A DNA stretch of 64,000 nt from Pholiota molesta (lineage: Eukaryota > Basidiomycota > Agaricomycetes > Agaricales > Strophariaceae), in the NCBI GenBank assembly GCA_014925825.1, contig JACGCK010000008.1, forward strand, positions 434,001-498,000, read 5' to 3'. The notes below the pieces were generated by a model. It was not told the DNA's origin. It saw only the letters and a list, made by a program, of their open reading frames with translations, and searched no databases. A program made the translations under genes and the position numbers. Shown here piece after piece: positions 9,608 to 20,963 of the stretch (its first letter is position 1; each line of letters begins with the position of its first letter).

Positions 9608-12412
9608 ATTGGCGATAAAGAGAATCGGGTGACTGGAGGGTATGTGGAGGATCGAGGTATGAAGGGGCCCGAATAGTAAAGGATTCTTTACATAGCCTCG
9701 GCTAAACATTAACCTCGAGTTCGTTAACGGCAGAGCAATGCACGTGATCGTATAAACACATGCCTCCGACCCGGACCCGGACACTCTCGTTTCTCAACCT
9801 CGCTCATGCCAATGGTTGCAAACGCTATGTCACTCACAACAGACCAGTCGACCATGGCTTGTTCCATATTACTATGCTGCCGAATCGTCAGTACGTTCAT
9901 TCTCCTGACCTTGAACTCAAGTGTCACGGCCTCGTCTCTGAGCACTGTTTCACCATTGATATCCCAAGGCTCTTCACAGAGAGCATGAAAACCCGGCGTC
10001 CAACCAATCACGGAACCGGGTGTTTAAGATTAACGATTGCGGTAGCTCACTACCCTTCGAGGAGTATTCAAGAGGGCTATAGAAATGCCAGCTGTTAATC
10101 CTTTTCTGATCCATTGAAAGTGCTGACGGCAGCTGGGTACAATCTGTAACCGGTAGTCATCCTCTCTTGCTCGCCTTATCTGCGTTTTTCCCAGTCCGTC
10201 TAGAGCCCGCGATTACTTGTGTTGTATCGGCTTAGATCTGTGGATAACTCATTATTACCCTAATGAAAATCCCTCGATGCAGTACCTCTCGTGTGACATC
10301 TTTTGCTCTCGAACAAGTCTCCATCCTCGAAACCATAGGAAAACATCGCGGGCTACATACCATCCTAATCTCAGCGATGTGTTCCACCTGTTTGTCTACC
10401 TCCGCGTTGGCTTACACTGGTGGCAGGACTACCCAATGTGATGCATCTGCCAGTGGCCGGTGGCGGGTAGGATGGGAATGTGTACTTTCTCCAATCTCAG
10501 TGAGTAGCAGCAACAGACTTTCTGTTACTAACTTTTTTCGGAATCGAAGGCCAGAGGAGGGCTGGACAACATGCGCAACATCTTGAGTGATGCTTCCGCC
10601 CTCTCGATGTGGATTGCTTCTACTATGTCACTCGTACTGTCACTAGTACTGTCACCTGTGTGAACGCACGTTCCAATCTGACGACGGAGTATTCAAGACC
10701 TTCAGGCACATTTGTACCACTCTGCAATACCTCTTGGCTGCATCATATTGAATCTTGACTTCCAGCACGTCTGAAATACCACTGGATTTATACGCGATTT
10801 CGAATACAGGTGTCGAGCACTGTAGGTCGATCAGACTCTATTCGCGCGTACGTGAGGTCAACATGAGGTATCAAATCATATTATCTATGGGAATCTCTCG
10901 GTTCTCTCGAAAGTTCAATCAGAATGACCTTGAAGTCCAATTGTCGACTTCTGGTCCAGTAGGGCTGCTGTTCTTGCCACTCGACATCAATCCTTTCAAA
11001 CTTCAGCGGGCTGGGACACTTCCAATACACGAGGCCGGCACTCAAGGAACCTTTCCATTATTGAAGACGGCTCAATTCATCAACTACACTCGGGGCCTTA
11101 GTTGTCCCTTTTTTTAACTCCATAGATGCCTTTTAAGGATTCAATATACTATCATAGTTGGGTAGCTGCTCTAATGTAAGGCCTCAACGTGTTCTTCATC
11201 TGAATTGTCGCAAGGACACTCATTGGAGTTGCGGACAGCTATCAAACCTATCTAAGGTCAGGAGGATGGTCAAACGATAGTTTACTTAAGTATCAAAGTA
11301 ATTTACTATCCATCGCCATCCTGCCGGTGATAACTATATTGCTCGGTTTGGAAGCTGGGCGATAATCACCAACGTACAATCTAAAAGAAGCGCTGTCGAC
11401 CACATGGACCCTAAGAAGTGTACAACATTCCCTAGGCTGTCGTATGATTTGTGGATGTGTATATGTAATTGGTATGTCGTCTTATGTCGTTGAATTATAC
11501 ATGGGTATCTAATTTACTACTTACTTAGTAGTACTTGCATGCAGGTTTATGTGAATCCAAGAATGCGTGAGTCGGGCTTTGAGCTCAGCGATGCTAGGCG
11601 ATACCTTACAAACGTGAACTGGGGCGCTTGTTGCATTGTCATAGATCCGCTATCCTAACGATGCTTAGTAAAAATTTCTGATGCACATAAGTACGTGTTT
11701 CGTGAGTACTTGACACACGAGTCCACATATTTTCTTATAAACTTCACATACGTATAAGGATTGCTTATAAGCAAGTTATGACTGGGGCAAAATAAGAATT
11801 GTAGGTCCATGGGCGCTTGACTCCTGCGGCCTGAGCAAGAATCAACTCCTGGGAAAGATCATGCACAGATGTGCTCGCGTGATTGTAGAACCTTCCGCAC
11901 ATGCTTTGGCCAAATTGACCACCCGGACCACCTTGCCTCCGTGATATACTGCCCAGATGATATATTCCGTCGTCCAATCTCGTCCAATGGACGGCAAAAA
12001 ATCAGGAATGCAACACCACAAGATATCACACGTTCAAATCAAATTCCGCGCACTCACTTCGCTGGACTATATATCGCGTGGAAGGAGATCGTCAATGGGA
12101 AGTGGAGTAATGCCTTGCGAACTTAAAATAACTTGTTTCATTCAAACGTGCGTCAAGAATGAGAACTTCTTCTAGAGTATATGTTCATTCATTGACCTTG
12201 AGAAAGCAGGTGGTTAGAGAGGGGCAAGAATTGGATGGAGATCATGATGAGAGTATGGATCGGGCTTCCCCTTTGGAACACAGCCGTCTCCGTTTTCTGA
12301 CCATTGATACAGCTGCCACCAACCTGCTCCATCAGGCCTTTATAAGTCAATACGTACAAAATGCCTGAGATAAGCCTTGCCATCCACCCCTCCCTGGCAC
12401 CGCGAGCCCAAC
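9608..12412. other. 2.8-kb stretch without a supportable gene
   Basis: Several open frames of 60-120 codons occur (for example 10263-10586 and 10755-11117 on +, 11765-11977 on -), but I recognise none of them. A short frame near 10595-10758 reads like a spliced secreted protein segment (repeated VTRTVTSTVTC), yet no consistent start or downstream exons could be built. The stretch may hold a decayed gene, a long regulatory region or a lineage-specific gene. The last few hundred bases must include the promoter of the permease gene. Confidence 0.4.
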
Positions 12413-15124
12413 ATGTCCACCAAGGTCGCCCTCAAAGAACGCATCAAGAGCGTCTCCCTCATCTTTGCGTACGTTCATCTCGTGTATGCCATTCCTATCT
12501 CATCTGACGAGCTCGGTGTCTAAAGCTGTGGGACAGCTTTGTTCTCTGATGGTCAGTATAAATTTACCGCAGAATAAATACCTCACCTTCCTGATCTGAC
12601 TTGTTGGTCCAGGATATGCTAATGGTGTCATTGGAAACGGTGAGCAGCTTGTGCTATTGAAGGGGAAAAGAGAGACTGACATCTGGTGGCGGTCCACAGT
12701 CAACACATGTAAGCTGAGTCGTATCAAGGCGGTTGGAGGCCAACTGAATTGCTTTCGGCAGTGTTAACTAGAGTATATGGGGCCGACAAACTCAGCCAAC
12801 ATAATTACAGTAGGACATTGAGCAGTGTCGGCTTTGCGGGAACTTTTGTAGGCATGCTCGTATTCGGTAAGTTCATCCTCTTTGCTCCTTCCATGTAATT
12901 CACAAACACTGGCTCCTAGGCTACATGTCCGATAAAATAGGAAGGAAATTCGGAATGGTATGTACTCGTAGTTTGCTCTTTGAAATCCTCGTTCTCACCG
13001 CAGAATACTTGGATGTAGATGACTGCAGCTGCCATAGTTACCTTGTTTTCTGGTCTGTCTGCTGCTTCTTCTGGTGCACATGGAAGTGTCGGTGGATTGT
13101 TAAGCATGCTCAGTGCGATGCGGTATGTCCATTACCGTTCTATTTCTGTCGTCTTCCACTGATCCCAGTTTTTAGCTTCCTCATCGGGGTCGGCGTCGGT
13201 GCAGAATATCCCTGTGGGTCTGTCTCAGCTTCTGAACAATCTGAAGAGCCTGGCATCAGCAAGGGCGCTCAGCATCGCTGGTTTGCACTCGCAACGAGTA
13301 GGTGTTTATGTTGCACTCTCACACTCCCGAGTTAATGATACCTAACTTTTGTTGGGATTCATAGATTCTATGATTGACTTTGGCTTCGTCATCGCTTCAT
13401 TTGTTCCCCTGGTGCTATTCTGGATGTGGGAAACTATCTCAAAAGTTTATTTATGTCTTCTACTGACATCAACGCGGTAGCTTCGGTAATGACCATCTTC
13501 GTGCTGTCTGGCGCCTCTCGCTTGGTCTTGGCGTTATCCCCGCTGCTGCCGTGTTCATCTGGCGTCTAAACATGGAAGAGCCAGCTCGCTATAAGAAGGA
13601 TTCTATGAAACATGCCCGCATACCTTACATGCTCGTACTTCGTCGTTATGGTGGTTCCCTGGCTGCCATTTCAGCTACTTGGTATGTCCAAATTGACGGC
13701 TTCACGGGACGCATTGGTCATTTGCTGATTGAATTTAGGTTCCTTTACGATTTCATTGTGTAAGTGATATGTCCAACTGCAATGAGCAAATGAATAACAA
13801 TATCTCCACTTAACTAATTTGTTAGCTATCCTGTGAGTGCATGTTGATCATCCTTGCAGCTAAGGATTCTAACTAACTGAGAAAATTCGACGTAGTTTGG
13901 CATCTACTCTTCAATCATTATCGACCGGTGAATATTATTCATTCCTCCTCTAGTCATTTTTTTCTCAAACCTATGGTTAGCATCACCGGTGGAAAATCCG
14001 ACCTGACAGTCGTATTCGGCTGGAATGTCGTCATCAAGTAAATGTTTTTCCCTTTCCTTTCATCCATCTATCTGTCATGCTGACATTAAACCAGCCTGTT
14101 CTATATGCCAGGTACACTGGGGGGAGCATTCATCCTCGATAAGCTCGGAGCCAAGTACACCATGGTAAGTTTGGCTTTTAGTTTCACCCCAAAGGATAAA
14201 TGTGAACAGATTTATACAGATCACTGGACTCCTCCTTCAAGCGGTTATTGGATTCATCATGAGCGGGGCTTATGTCAAGTAAGCGCACCGCCTACTATTA
14301 ATTCATCTGACTGATGAGTTGCCATCAGACTCACCGATAACATCGCTGCATTCGCTGTAAAAATCATTCCACTTCCTATCTAACCGCAGGACTCTCGCTT
14401 ACATTGAATGCTTCAGGTTGTATACGGTATTTTCCTGAGTTTCGGAGAACTTGGTGGGTTGTGGTTCTACATCTGTCCTTTAAACATGCATGTTCATAAA
14501 GCGACTTAGGTCCCGGAAATTGTCTTGGATTGTTAGCTAGCAAAAGCAGCCCAACCGCCGTCCGTGGTCAGTTCTACGGTACCGCCGCAGCTGTTGGAAA
14601 AGTTGGCGCTTTCATTGGCACATGGGGTATGTCTCGTTCATCTGACCAGTTGAGATGTTTGCTGATGCATTTCGACAGTATTCCCCCCGATTATCAATGG
14701 TAAATCCCTTGCGTGGCCTTTACACCCACTTCCGTACTGAATGTTCCTTTAGACTTTGGTGGAGCGGATAGCAATAGGGGAAACACCGGTCCTTTCTGGA
14801 TTGGAAGTGGTATGCCGTCTCCCTCTGTTTCTTTCTTTCTTTAGTACTCATAGCTCGCAGGTTTGGCCATATTGAGCGCGCTCATCACTTTCTTCTTTAT
14901 TCAACCCTTGACCACAGATGGTATGGCTGAGGAGGACAGGAAGGTATGTGCAAGCAAACATGCATCTCCAGTATTGCCGCAAACTAATATGCTGTTGCTA
15001 GTTCCGCGAGTATCTGGAGGCAAATGGTTACGATACGGCCGCAATGGGTTTGCCTGAATCCCAGAGTCAAACGGAAACCGAGGGATCACTTGATGAGAAA
15101 AGTGAGAAGAAGGTCGACGTTTGA
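12413..15124 (+). CDS. MFS permease of the glycerophosphoinositol/phosphate (Git1-like) group
   Basis: About 23 small exons encode roughly 520 residues with twelve expected membrane segments. Matching blocks are ACGTALFSDGYANGVIGNV near the start, the MFS loop motif GYMSDKIGRKFGM, GVGVGAEYPCGSVSASEQSE, WRLSLGLGVIPAAAVFIWRL, EEPARYKKDSMKHARIPY, FLYDFIVYPFGIYSS and ITGGKSDLTVVFGWNV. These are characteristic of yeast Git1 and related Pi/GPI:proton symporters in the plasma membrane. Substrate is inferred from the family: glycerophosphoinositol, glycerophosphocholine or phosphate. Two internal exons are extremely short, 12700-12708 (9 bases) and 13826-13832 (7 bases), yet both are needed for the conserved VNTLLT and IVYPFG segments. 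The tail after the last membrane segment is hydrophilic and acidic/basic. Confidence 0.88.
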
Positions 15125-15348
15125 ACACATGTTTCGAAGACTGTTTTATAAGTAATGTTATACCTTGTATACTTTGAAATAATCTCTCGAAATGATTACG
15201 ATATATACCCTTGATATACCCTGTTTTTGAAAGAGAATAATCACGTTCGACTTGATAAGGGGCCATGCAATGAACAACCCTCGGGGACTTGGATGCAGAA
15301 CGAGATGATAGTATCAAGAAAGAACAGATAATATACATGGCTGAGTCA

Positions 15349-15792
15349 TTACGATTCCATTGCCGAAGCTTTGGTTTTAGCTAGCTCATTCCTATAATCT
15401 CGCATATGCATATGAGGCAAGCCCAAAACAAGAAAGCGATGACACGTACCTCAGCTGCACACTGAACTCATCTTCGATATCATCGTCATCCCAATTATCC
15501 TCCCAAAGCTTGTCACCTCCCGACTTTGCCGCACCCGGTGCAGCACCAGCTAAATGCGCGAGATCGGTCTCCGAGTTATTCCAATCTGTGAGTGTACCGT
15601 AGAGATCAGCATTATGCGCGATAGACAAACGGATAGTAATCAAAAGTCAAATACAGTACCTGCCACTGGGAATTCTTCGAACTCGTCATCCTCTTCGAGA
15701 ACACCCACATGGGGAAGAGGTTCTGATTGTGTTGGTTGCTCTGGCGCCTTCGAAGATTCGGCTGCTTTGGAGTTGGATGCAGAGGATGACAT
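15349..15792 (-). CDS. SEM1: 26S proteasome complex subunit SEM1/DSS1
   Basis: Three exons (15660-15792, 15450-15585, 15349-15391) give 103 residues. The diagnostic features are two acidic, tryptophan-containing blocks, EEDDEFEEFPVADWNN and KLWEDNWDDDDIEDEFSVQL, followed by a short basic helix (RNELAKT). SEM1/DSS1 is a small disordered subunit of the proteasome lid and also a partner of BRCA2-like and TREX-2 proteins. The protein is slightly longer than yeast Sem1 (about 90 residues) because of a Ser/Ala-rich N-terminus and a spacer between the blocks. It lies tail to tail with the permease gene; only 224 bases separate them. Confidence 0.93.
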
Positions 15793-16422
15793 TATGAGGT
15801 GTTAGATGGTTGTGGTCGGCTGCTAAAGTAGAGACGTGACGCGTCTCCTTGAGATGATCGCGATTCAGACGCGTGAGAAATTTATTTATACTTATTCTGC
15901 TGCAGTGCTTGCCATCGTTGCGTTTTTTTTTGAGTCACAGCGTCCGAAAGTCATCCAAATACCCAACAAAGGAATGGATTATTGAGCTCGTAATATGAAT
16001 GTCTATATAGTAGAATGAATAACCCACGGATCCAATAAAGCACGCCGACTGATGAAGATTCGTGTCTTTGAAAGAATGAAAGAATGAATTGGGGGTGAAG
16101 TATATAGAGTATATTTCACATTGAACCGGATGACTGAGAATACGCAAGGACCGAAAAGCAAGGGAGAACTAAAAACTAGAGTGCAGAAAATTGTGAGATC
16201 AAAAGACACACAGAGCCATCAAGGGTATATGTATGGGTCTGATTCTCATTGGAACCGACTCGACTGAGCTGATTGATGATTTCCATCGTGCATGCATAGC
16301 TGGTATAAGGATACTGTGAATTGTGAATGTTGTTTACAATGGATGAATGGATAAAGGGTGCAACGATGGGTTCTTCATTTTTTCTTTCTGCTGAAAATTG
16401 CTTTGCTGTTGGAAGCGCCGAT
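15793..16422. other. Intergenic region upstream of SEM1
   Basis: Contains the SEM1 promoter and the 3' region of the next minus-strand gene. A short direct repeat of GAAAGAAT lies at about 16069-16087. No gene is supported. Confidence 0.5.
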
Positions 16423-18132
16423 TTACTTTTCATCTTCATCAGGTATTTCTAGGATTTCATCGGGTATATCGGTGGTATCTGAGGTGAGTTTGGTGATAGA
16501 GGTTGATTCGAGCAGGTTAATGATGTCTTCCAACTCGTCCCTACTTTGCTTCGCGATGGTCACAGTATGATCGTTGACTGGTGCTTCCTCAACCTCTAGA
16601 GCGGCGGCCTCCTCGACAGGTGAGGTTTCTTCGGTCTCTGCGATGACGACGTCCGTCTCTAGGACTGGTGCTGGGGATGGAGACATTGGTGTAGTATCGT
16701 TTTCCTCTGAAGTGATGTTCTCTTGCACTTCTTCGTCGCCTCCGACTTCAACTTCATCGGGGGCGTGAACCGAGTCAGCTGCTGCCTCTGATGTTTGAGC
16801 AACATGTCCATTCTCGCTATGCTCAGCAACTTCTTTGAGCGCCTCTACAGGCGCCACGGCTTCGTCATCAGAGAGTACAGCAGCAACTGTACCGATAGTA
16901 GTTACAGACGCCGCCACAGCGGCTCCTGTTGCAGCGCGAGAAGTTGCTGGCGCCTTCTTCGTTGCTTTAGGCGAAGGTGGAACTGTGGCTTTAGCAGCAG
17001 TCGAAGCACGTGGTGCCGCCGCCGCCGTCCGCGAGGTAGCAGCAGCAGCGGTCATCCTAGCTTGAGATGCTGCCGTAGGTTTACTTAGACGATCCATGGA
17101 GCTGCTGCTCAGATGCGCCTTCTTGACTGGCGTGGGCACCGGAGGTGCATTACGAGACTTGGCGAGCGAAGCCGCGGTGGGAGCGAACAGGCCAGTTGAT
17201 GGGGTCTTTGGACGACTCAAAGTCGGAGTCTTTGACCTAGAAGCCGCATCTGGACGAGGAAGCTTGGCACTGGAGGGAGTAGGGGGCGGTTTCGTGACTG
17301 TACGTTTGGTCGTCGCGCTTGAAGCGACCGATTGACCAGTGTGCTGGGGCTTCAGAGGCTGAATCGCGGGGGAGGCTAGGGACTGTTTGGAAGCAGGAGA
17401 TCTCAGCGTAGATTTCGCAGGGGTCCTTGCTGGTGTTGAGGTTACGGTCTTCACCGCTGATGCAGGAGGCCTTGCACCCATCGTTTTCGAGCCCGAAGGA
17501 GTGCGAGGTGTGGACGGTGTTGGCATCTTCTTAGCAGGTGCTAGAGTGGGGGTTGCTTGATCCGGTTCTTCTGGCGCTGGGTCTGGTTTGGCCGTACCGG
17601 GTACTGGTTCTGGTTCTATGTCGGCCTGGACGGGAGGAATATCATTTCGCCAATTTTCCAGGAATGAGTTCGGCTCGGGCTTGACCTGCCTCAGAGAAGC
17701 ATTCAGAGCTTTCGCGGTAAGAGGAACCTCTAATTCAACACCGGGTTCGGACGCGTTCTTATCATCTCCCGTCGCAGCAGATGGATTGGAAGCAGATGGC
17801 GCGATAAGAGGAGGAGGGATATGGCGAGAATACAGAGATGGTACGACAGGGGCATGCTTCGATACCTGCTCCGCAACAGACTTTGGAGGCCATTCGCGTT
17901 TTTCTTTGACTTCTTCCTTTGTCGAGTCCCCTGTTATGTGAGAGACGACGCTAGAACTGCGCGATGGTGAGCTGGCAGAAAGGGATAGACGCTTGGTCTG
18001 CGTCTCGAATTTTCCAATAAGGTTGGCCACGCTCTGCCGTGGGCGCTCGTCCGGGAGTGGCCTGTACGATGGACCAGCAGTGCGTTAAACAACGGCTGAT
18101 GACGCGACAGGAATGTAGACCACAAACTCACA
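16423..18132 (-). CDS. Long disordered Ala/Pro/Ser/Thr-rich protein, function unknown
   Basis: One long exon (stop at 16423, open through about 18063) encodes about 545 residues. The frame entering the exon reads PLPDERPRQSVANLIGKFE, a short conserved-looking helix, and no ATG occurs in that frame near its start. An upstream splice fits: 18132-18131 supply AT, an intron with a GTGAGT donor runs to an acceptor at about 18064, and the exon's first G completes ATG, giving MPLPDERP. An upstream exon is also possible. The middle is low-complexity Ala, Pro, Ser and Thr, with Lys/Arg-rich patches. The C-terminal quarter is strongly acidic and ends in a predicted helix (DELEDIINLLESTS). No catalytic domain is visible. 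A cytoskeletal or scaffold role would be a guess. Confidence 0.65.
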
Positions 18133-19427
18133 TCTCCGCCCTGAAATAGGTTAACACAACGTGCAGACGAGAATTATAAGTCTGATTGCTGCAGCGGGTC
18201 AGAAGAAAGTTGGGTATAGGTGACACGGGGCAAGATCGGTTGGTAGTAAGAGTTTGAGAAAGGAAGTTGAGTAAAATCTGAACGAAACTACCGCCGTTAC
18301 TAGAAGCTGTAACCACTGATCATCCAGGTGCATGTGCTATATTAGGTAATCTACTTCCAACAAGATTCTTAACACAAATCCTCGAAGAGTATGAATGCGG
18401 GTTATTGAAATATTAAGATGGAAAGCGAATAATGCAGTAGAGTATGTTGATAATTATTCCAAGAGCTCAGGAGGGTATGGCTCGTCATTTTTGAACTGGC
18501 TTTGGGCAATCAAAAAGTACCACCACGTCATCAGCAATTTCCCTGCTTTTTATTGGGCCGTTTCTCTTTGATACTTTATTGCTAGTAAATGTCCATTTCC
18601 AAGCAGCGGCTGTTCTTTTCCTATGTCATCAGAAGTTCGTTCCGCCGGAGAAGTTCAAGCCTTGGGATGGAGGCAATCGACGATTTGCTGGTGGTGGGAA
18701 GGCTGCGAGACCTTCGGACATTCCTACATTCTTATCGAGAGTAATTTTTGGAAACGCGGAAGCCAAAAGGGTGTGCAGATTGGGCTGGCCTAAATATCGA
18801 AGAAGAGATAGAAATATCAGGAAAGCGTCAATGAATTATTCCAAACTAAAACCTTTCATCCATTTCGATCGACGCTGCCGCGGCGTGGCAGTGCCGCCTT
18901 ACAAAACAGCCAGGCCACACCGTTTATCGTGGACCCAATTTCGATAGAAACCTTCCAGAACAAAACAAGGAGCCTGTCAATGTCGTCGGGTGAACTATAA
19001 GTTAATTTTTTCCCCCGCTGTTTAGTATGTAAAGTGTGAAAATCACATATGTGCGTCCAGTGAAAGGCCCTCACTTGTGCACGAAATGCTAAGAAGGAAG
19101 AATTCGTCAGTCTTTTGACCAAAATAACGTATCTGAGCGTAGGAGATGGAAATGAATGACGAGATCATCGAACTGATCACAATGAATCATATCTGGCGGC
19201 GGCATTCTGGCCAGATACTTTGGCCATTCCTGGTGAATGTGTTACAACAGTACAGTATCAGGTCATGAATGCTTCATCACTCTTATTCAGGACGGCCTGA
19301 CCTATACGCTGACAAAAATCTTGAATTTTTTTGAATGTGACTACGTTTTTCCAAGTCCTCCTGAGGATCAAAAAAAATGAGTCCATATATTGATGCTTAC
19401 AAAACGAAGGTACATACGATAGAAATC
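18133..19427. other. 1.3-kb stretch without a supportable gene
   Basis: Its first 200 bases could hold a 5' exon or leader of the disordered protein gene on the minus strand. A plus-strand open frame of 122 codons (18579-18947) has no recognisable motif and looks incidental. Nothing else was found. Confidence 0.45.
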
Positions 19428-20231
19428 TTAGGGAAGCCACTTGGTGACAGCAATCTCCAGTTCATGGCCACTGCGACCATGCCAAAAATGTGACGCGTTC
19501 TGTACTTCCACTATTTCCACATTCTCTCCAGCCAAATCGGAAGCCCATGCCCTGTATCTTTCGACTGAAGTAAATTCGTCTTCATCTCCGTAGATGACTA
19601 ACACATTGGAGTCCCGATGTCGGACGAGTTCTCGCAAAGCAGTGCTATAGGATGACGAGTTGAAGAGGGTCAGCCAGCTCCTTGGACCAAGAGGGTAGGA
19701 TAAGAGTATATGTGATGTTTGAACGGAAGGAAGGATCGGGTGTAGAGATGCGATCAGAGAACCATAAGAATAGCCCTAGAATGCGGAAGGCCTTCAGGAA
19801 TGTGGCAACACAACCGAGAAGAGAATATACCAGGATTACAAGTGAACGGACATCCGGGAAGTTCTCTATGGCCCATTTGCTGATTGCCTTCAAATCCTCG
19901 CCTTCTTTGAAGCCGGTGAATGAACTCCATCCAGTGGATCCACCAACTCCCCTTGAATTATATGAAAGAACATGATAATTGTGGATGAGTAAAGGCTCGA
20001 CCAGTGACATAAGGACGCTGGATAGACCATCGTCATCGTTTCAGAAAGGATACGGAAATCAAAGCCCTACGGATCTCCTTTGCGTCCTCCAAGCCATGAC
20101 CATGGGTGAAGACAAATGGCGACTTTAGTGCCCTCCGTGGCTATGGTGTCTGACGGGCGCCAAAGATCAGTATCAACAGTGATACCTGTGGAAAGATGGA
20201 TTTCATGTCGCTCGTGGTGTAACATTTTCAT
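19428..20231 (-). CDS. Alpha/beta hydrolase, serine-nucleophile type
   Basis: Three exons (20071-20231, 19831-20017, 19428-19775) give 231 residues. The opening strand block LCLHPWSWLGGRKGDP-like segment (AICLHPWSWLGG) takes the oxyanion-hole position, then YHVLSYNSRGVGGSTGW. The nucleophile elbow GYSYG starts exon 3, right after an intron. The acid region VLVIYGDEDEFTSVERY and the catalytic-histidine block NASHFWHG follow in the right order. The fold and Ser-Asp-His triad are therefore complete, although the protein is short for the superfamily because the lid is nearly absent. The substrate is unknown; similar small fungal proteins are annotated only as AB hydrolases. The upstream ATG of two in-frame candidates (20231 and 20225) was chosen. 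Confidence 0.85.
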
Positions 20232-20963
20232 CAAAAATCATCGATTGCGAAGTATGAAGACCACAAATCTCGTTGACTGAAAGAGGGTGAACGGCCGTGG
20301 AAGGTCAGTTCCGTTCGAGTGGCAGTGCATATGTGCAGAAACAACAATGGTAAATAAAGTTGATGGTCACTGTCGCGTTCCTTCAACTTGAACATGACCA
20401 CAACAATCTAAAGACCTGCTTAACCATCTTCAACCGGTATCAGTCCATTTGATTCTATAAGTGGCCGCGCACTTCTCAGAACTACAGCCTACAATGAGCG
20501 CTGGCGTAACTGACCAACACTTGGTCCGCATCTGTCTCAAATCGGCCATCAGGAGAAACCGCGAGCGGACGAAAATCTAATTTGAGTAGCCGCAAAATGC
20601 TGAGATTTGGATATTGGGGAGATTATAGTCCACTGTGGGTTTTTTTTTCTCGAGCACTCAAGTCAACGAACGGACTTGCAACGGAGTCAGTACTTGCAAT
20701 GTTTGGGATCCACCTACGCGTTTCATCTTGTGCTAGCCAACTCAATGGCTCCGAAAAGCCATCTAACATCTATGCGCAATTGCATTCCTCCCTGTGCAAA
20801 TTAAGGCTATCGTTATCGGGTGCGCTACGAACATGCTGATTCTAATTGGACAGTAACGCTACTCATAGGCCATCTGTGCCCGAGTCCTGTTATCCCGTTT
20901 CAGACGAAGACCAACTATATAAACGAAGGCTCGACACCCAGGACATCCAGAACAGTTCGTACC
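20232..20963. other. Divergent intergenic region between the hydrolase and first P450 locus
   Basis: The two genes are read away from each other, so this stretch should contain both promoters. A TATA-like ACTATATAAACG lies at about 20912-20923, roughly 40 bases upstream of the P450 ATG. No coding feature is supported. Confidence 0.5.

Noticed and set aside
18579..18947. 122-codon plus-strand open frame
   Set aside because: No motif, no splice support and a composition like spacer DNA.
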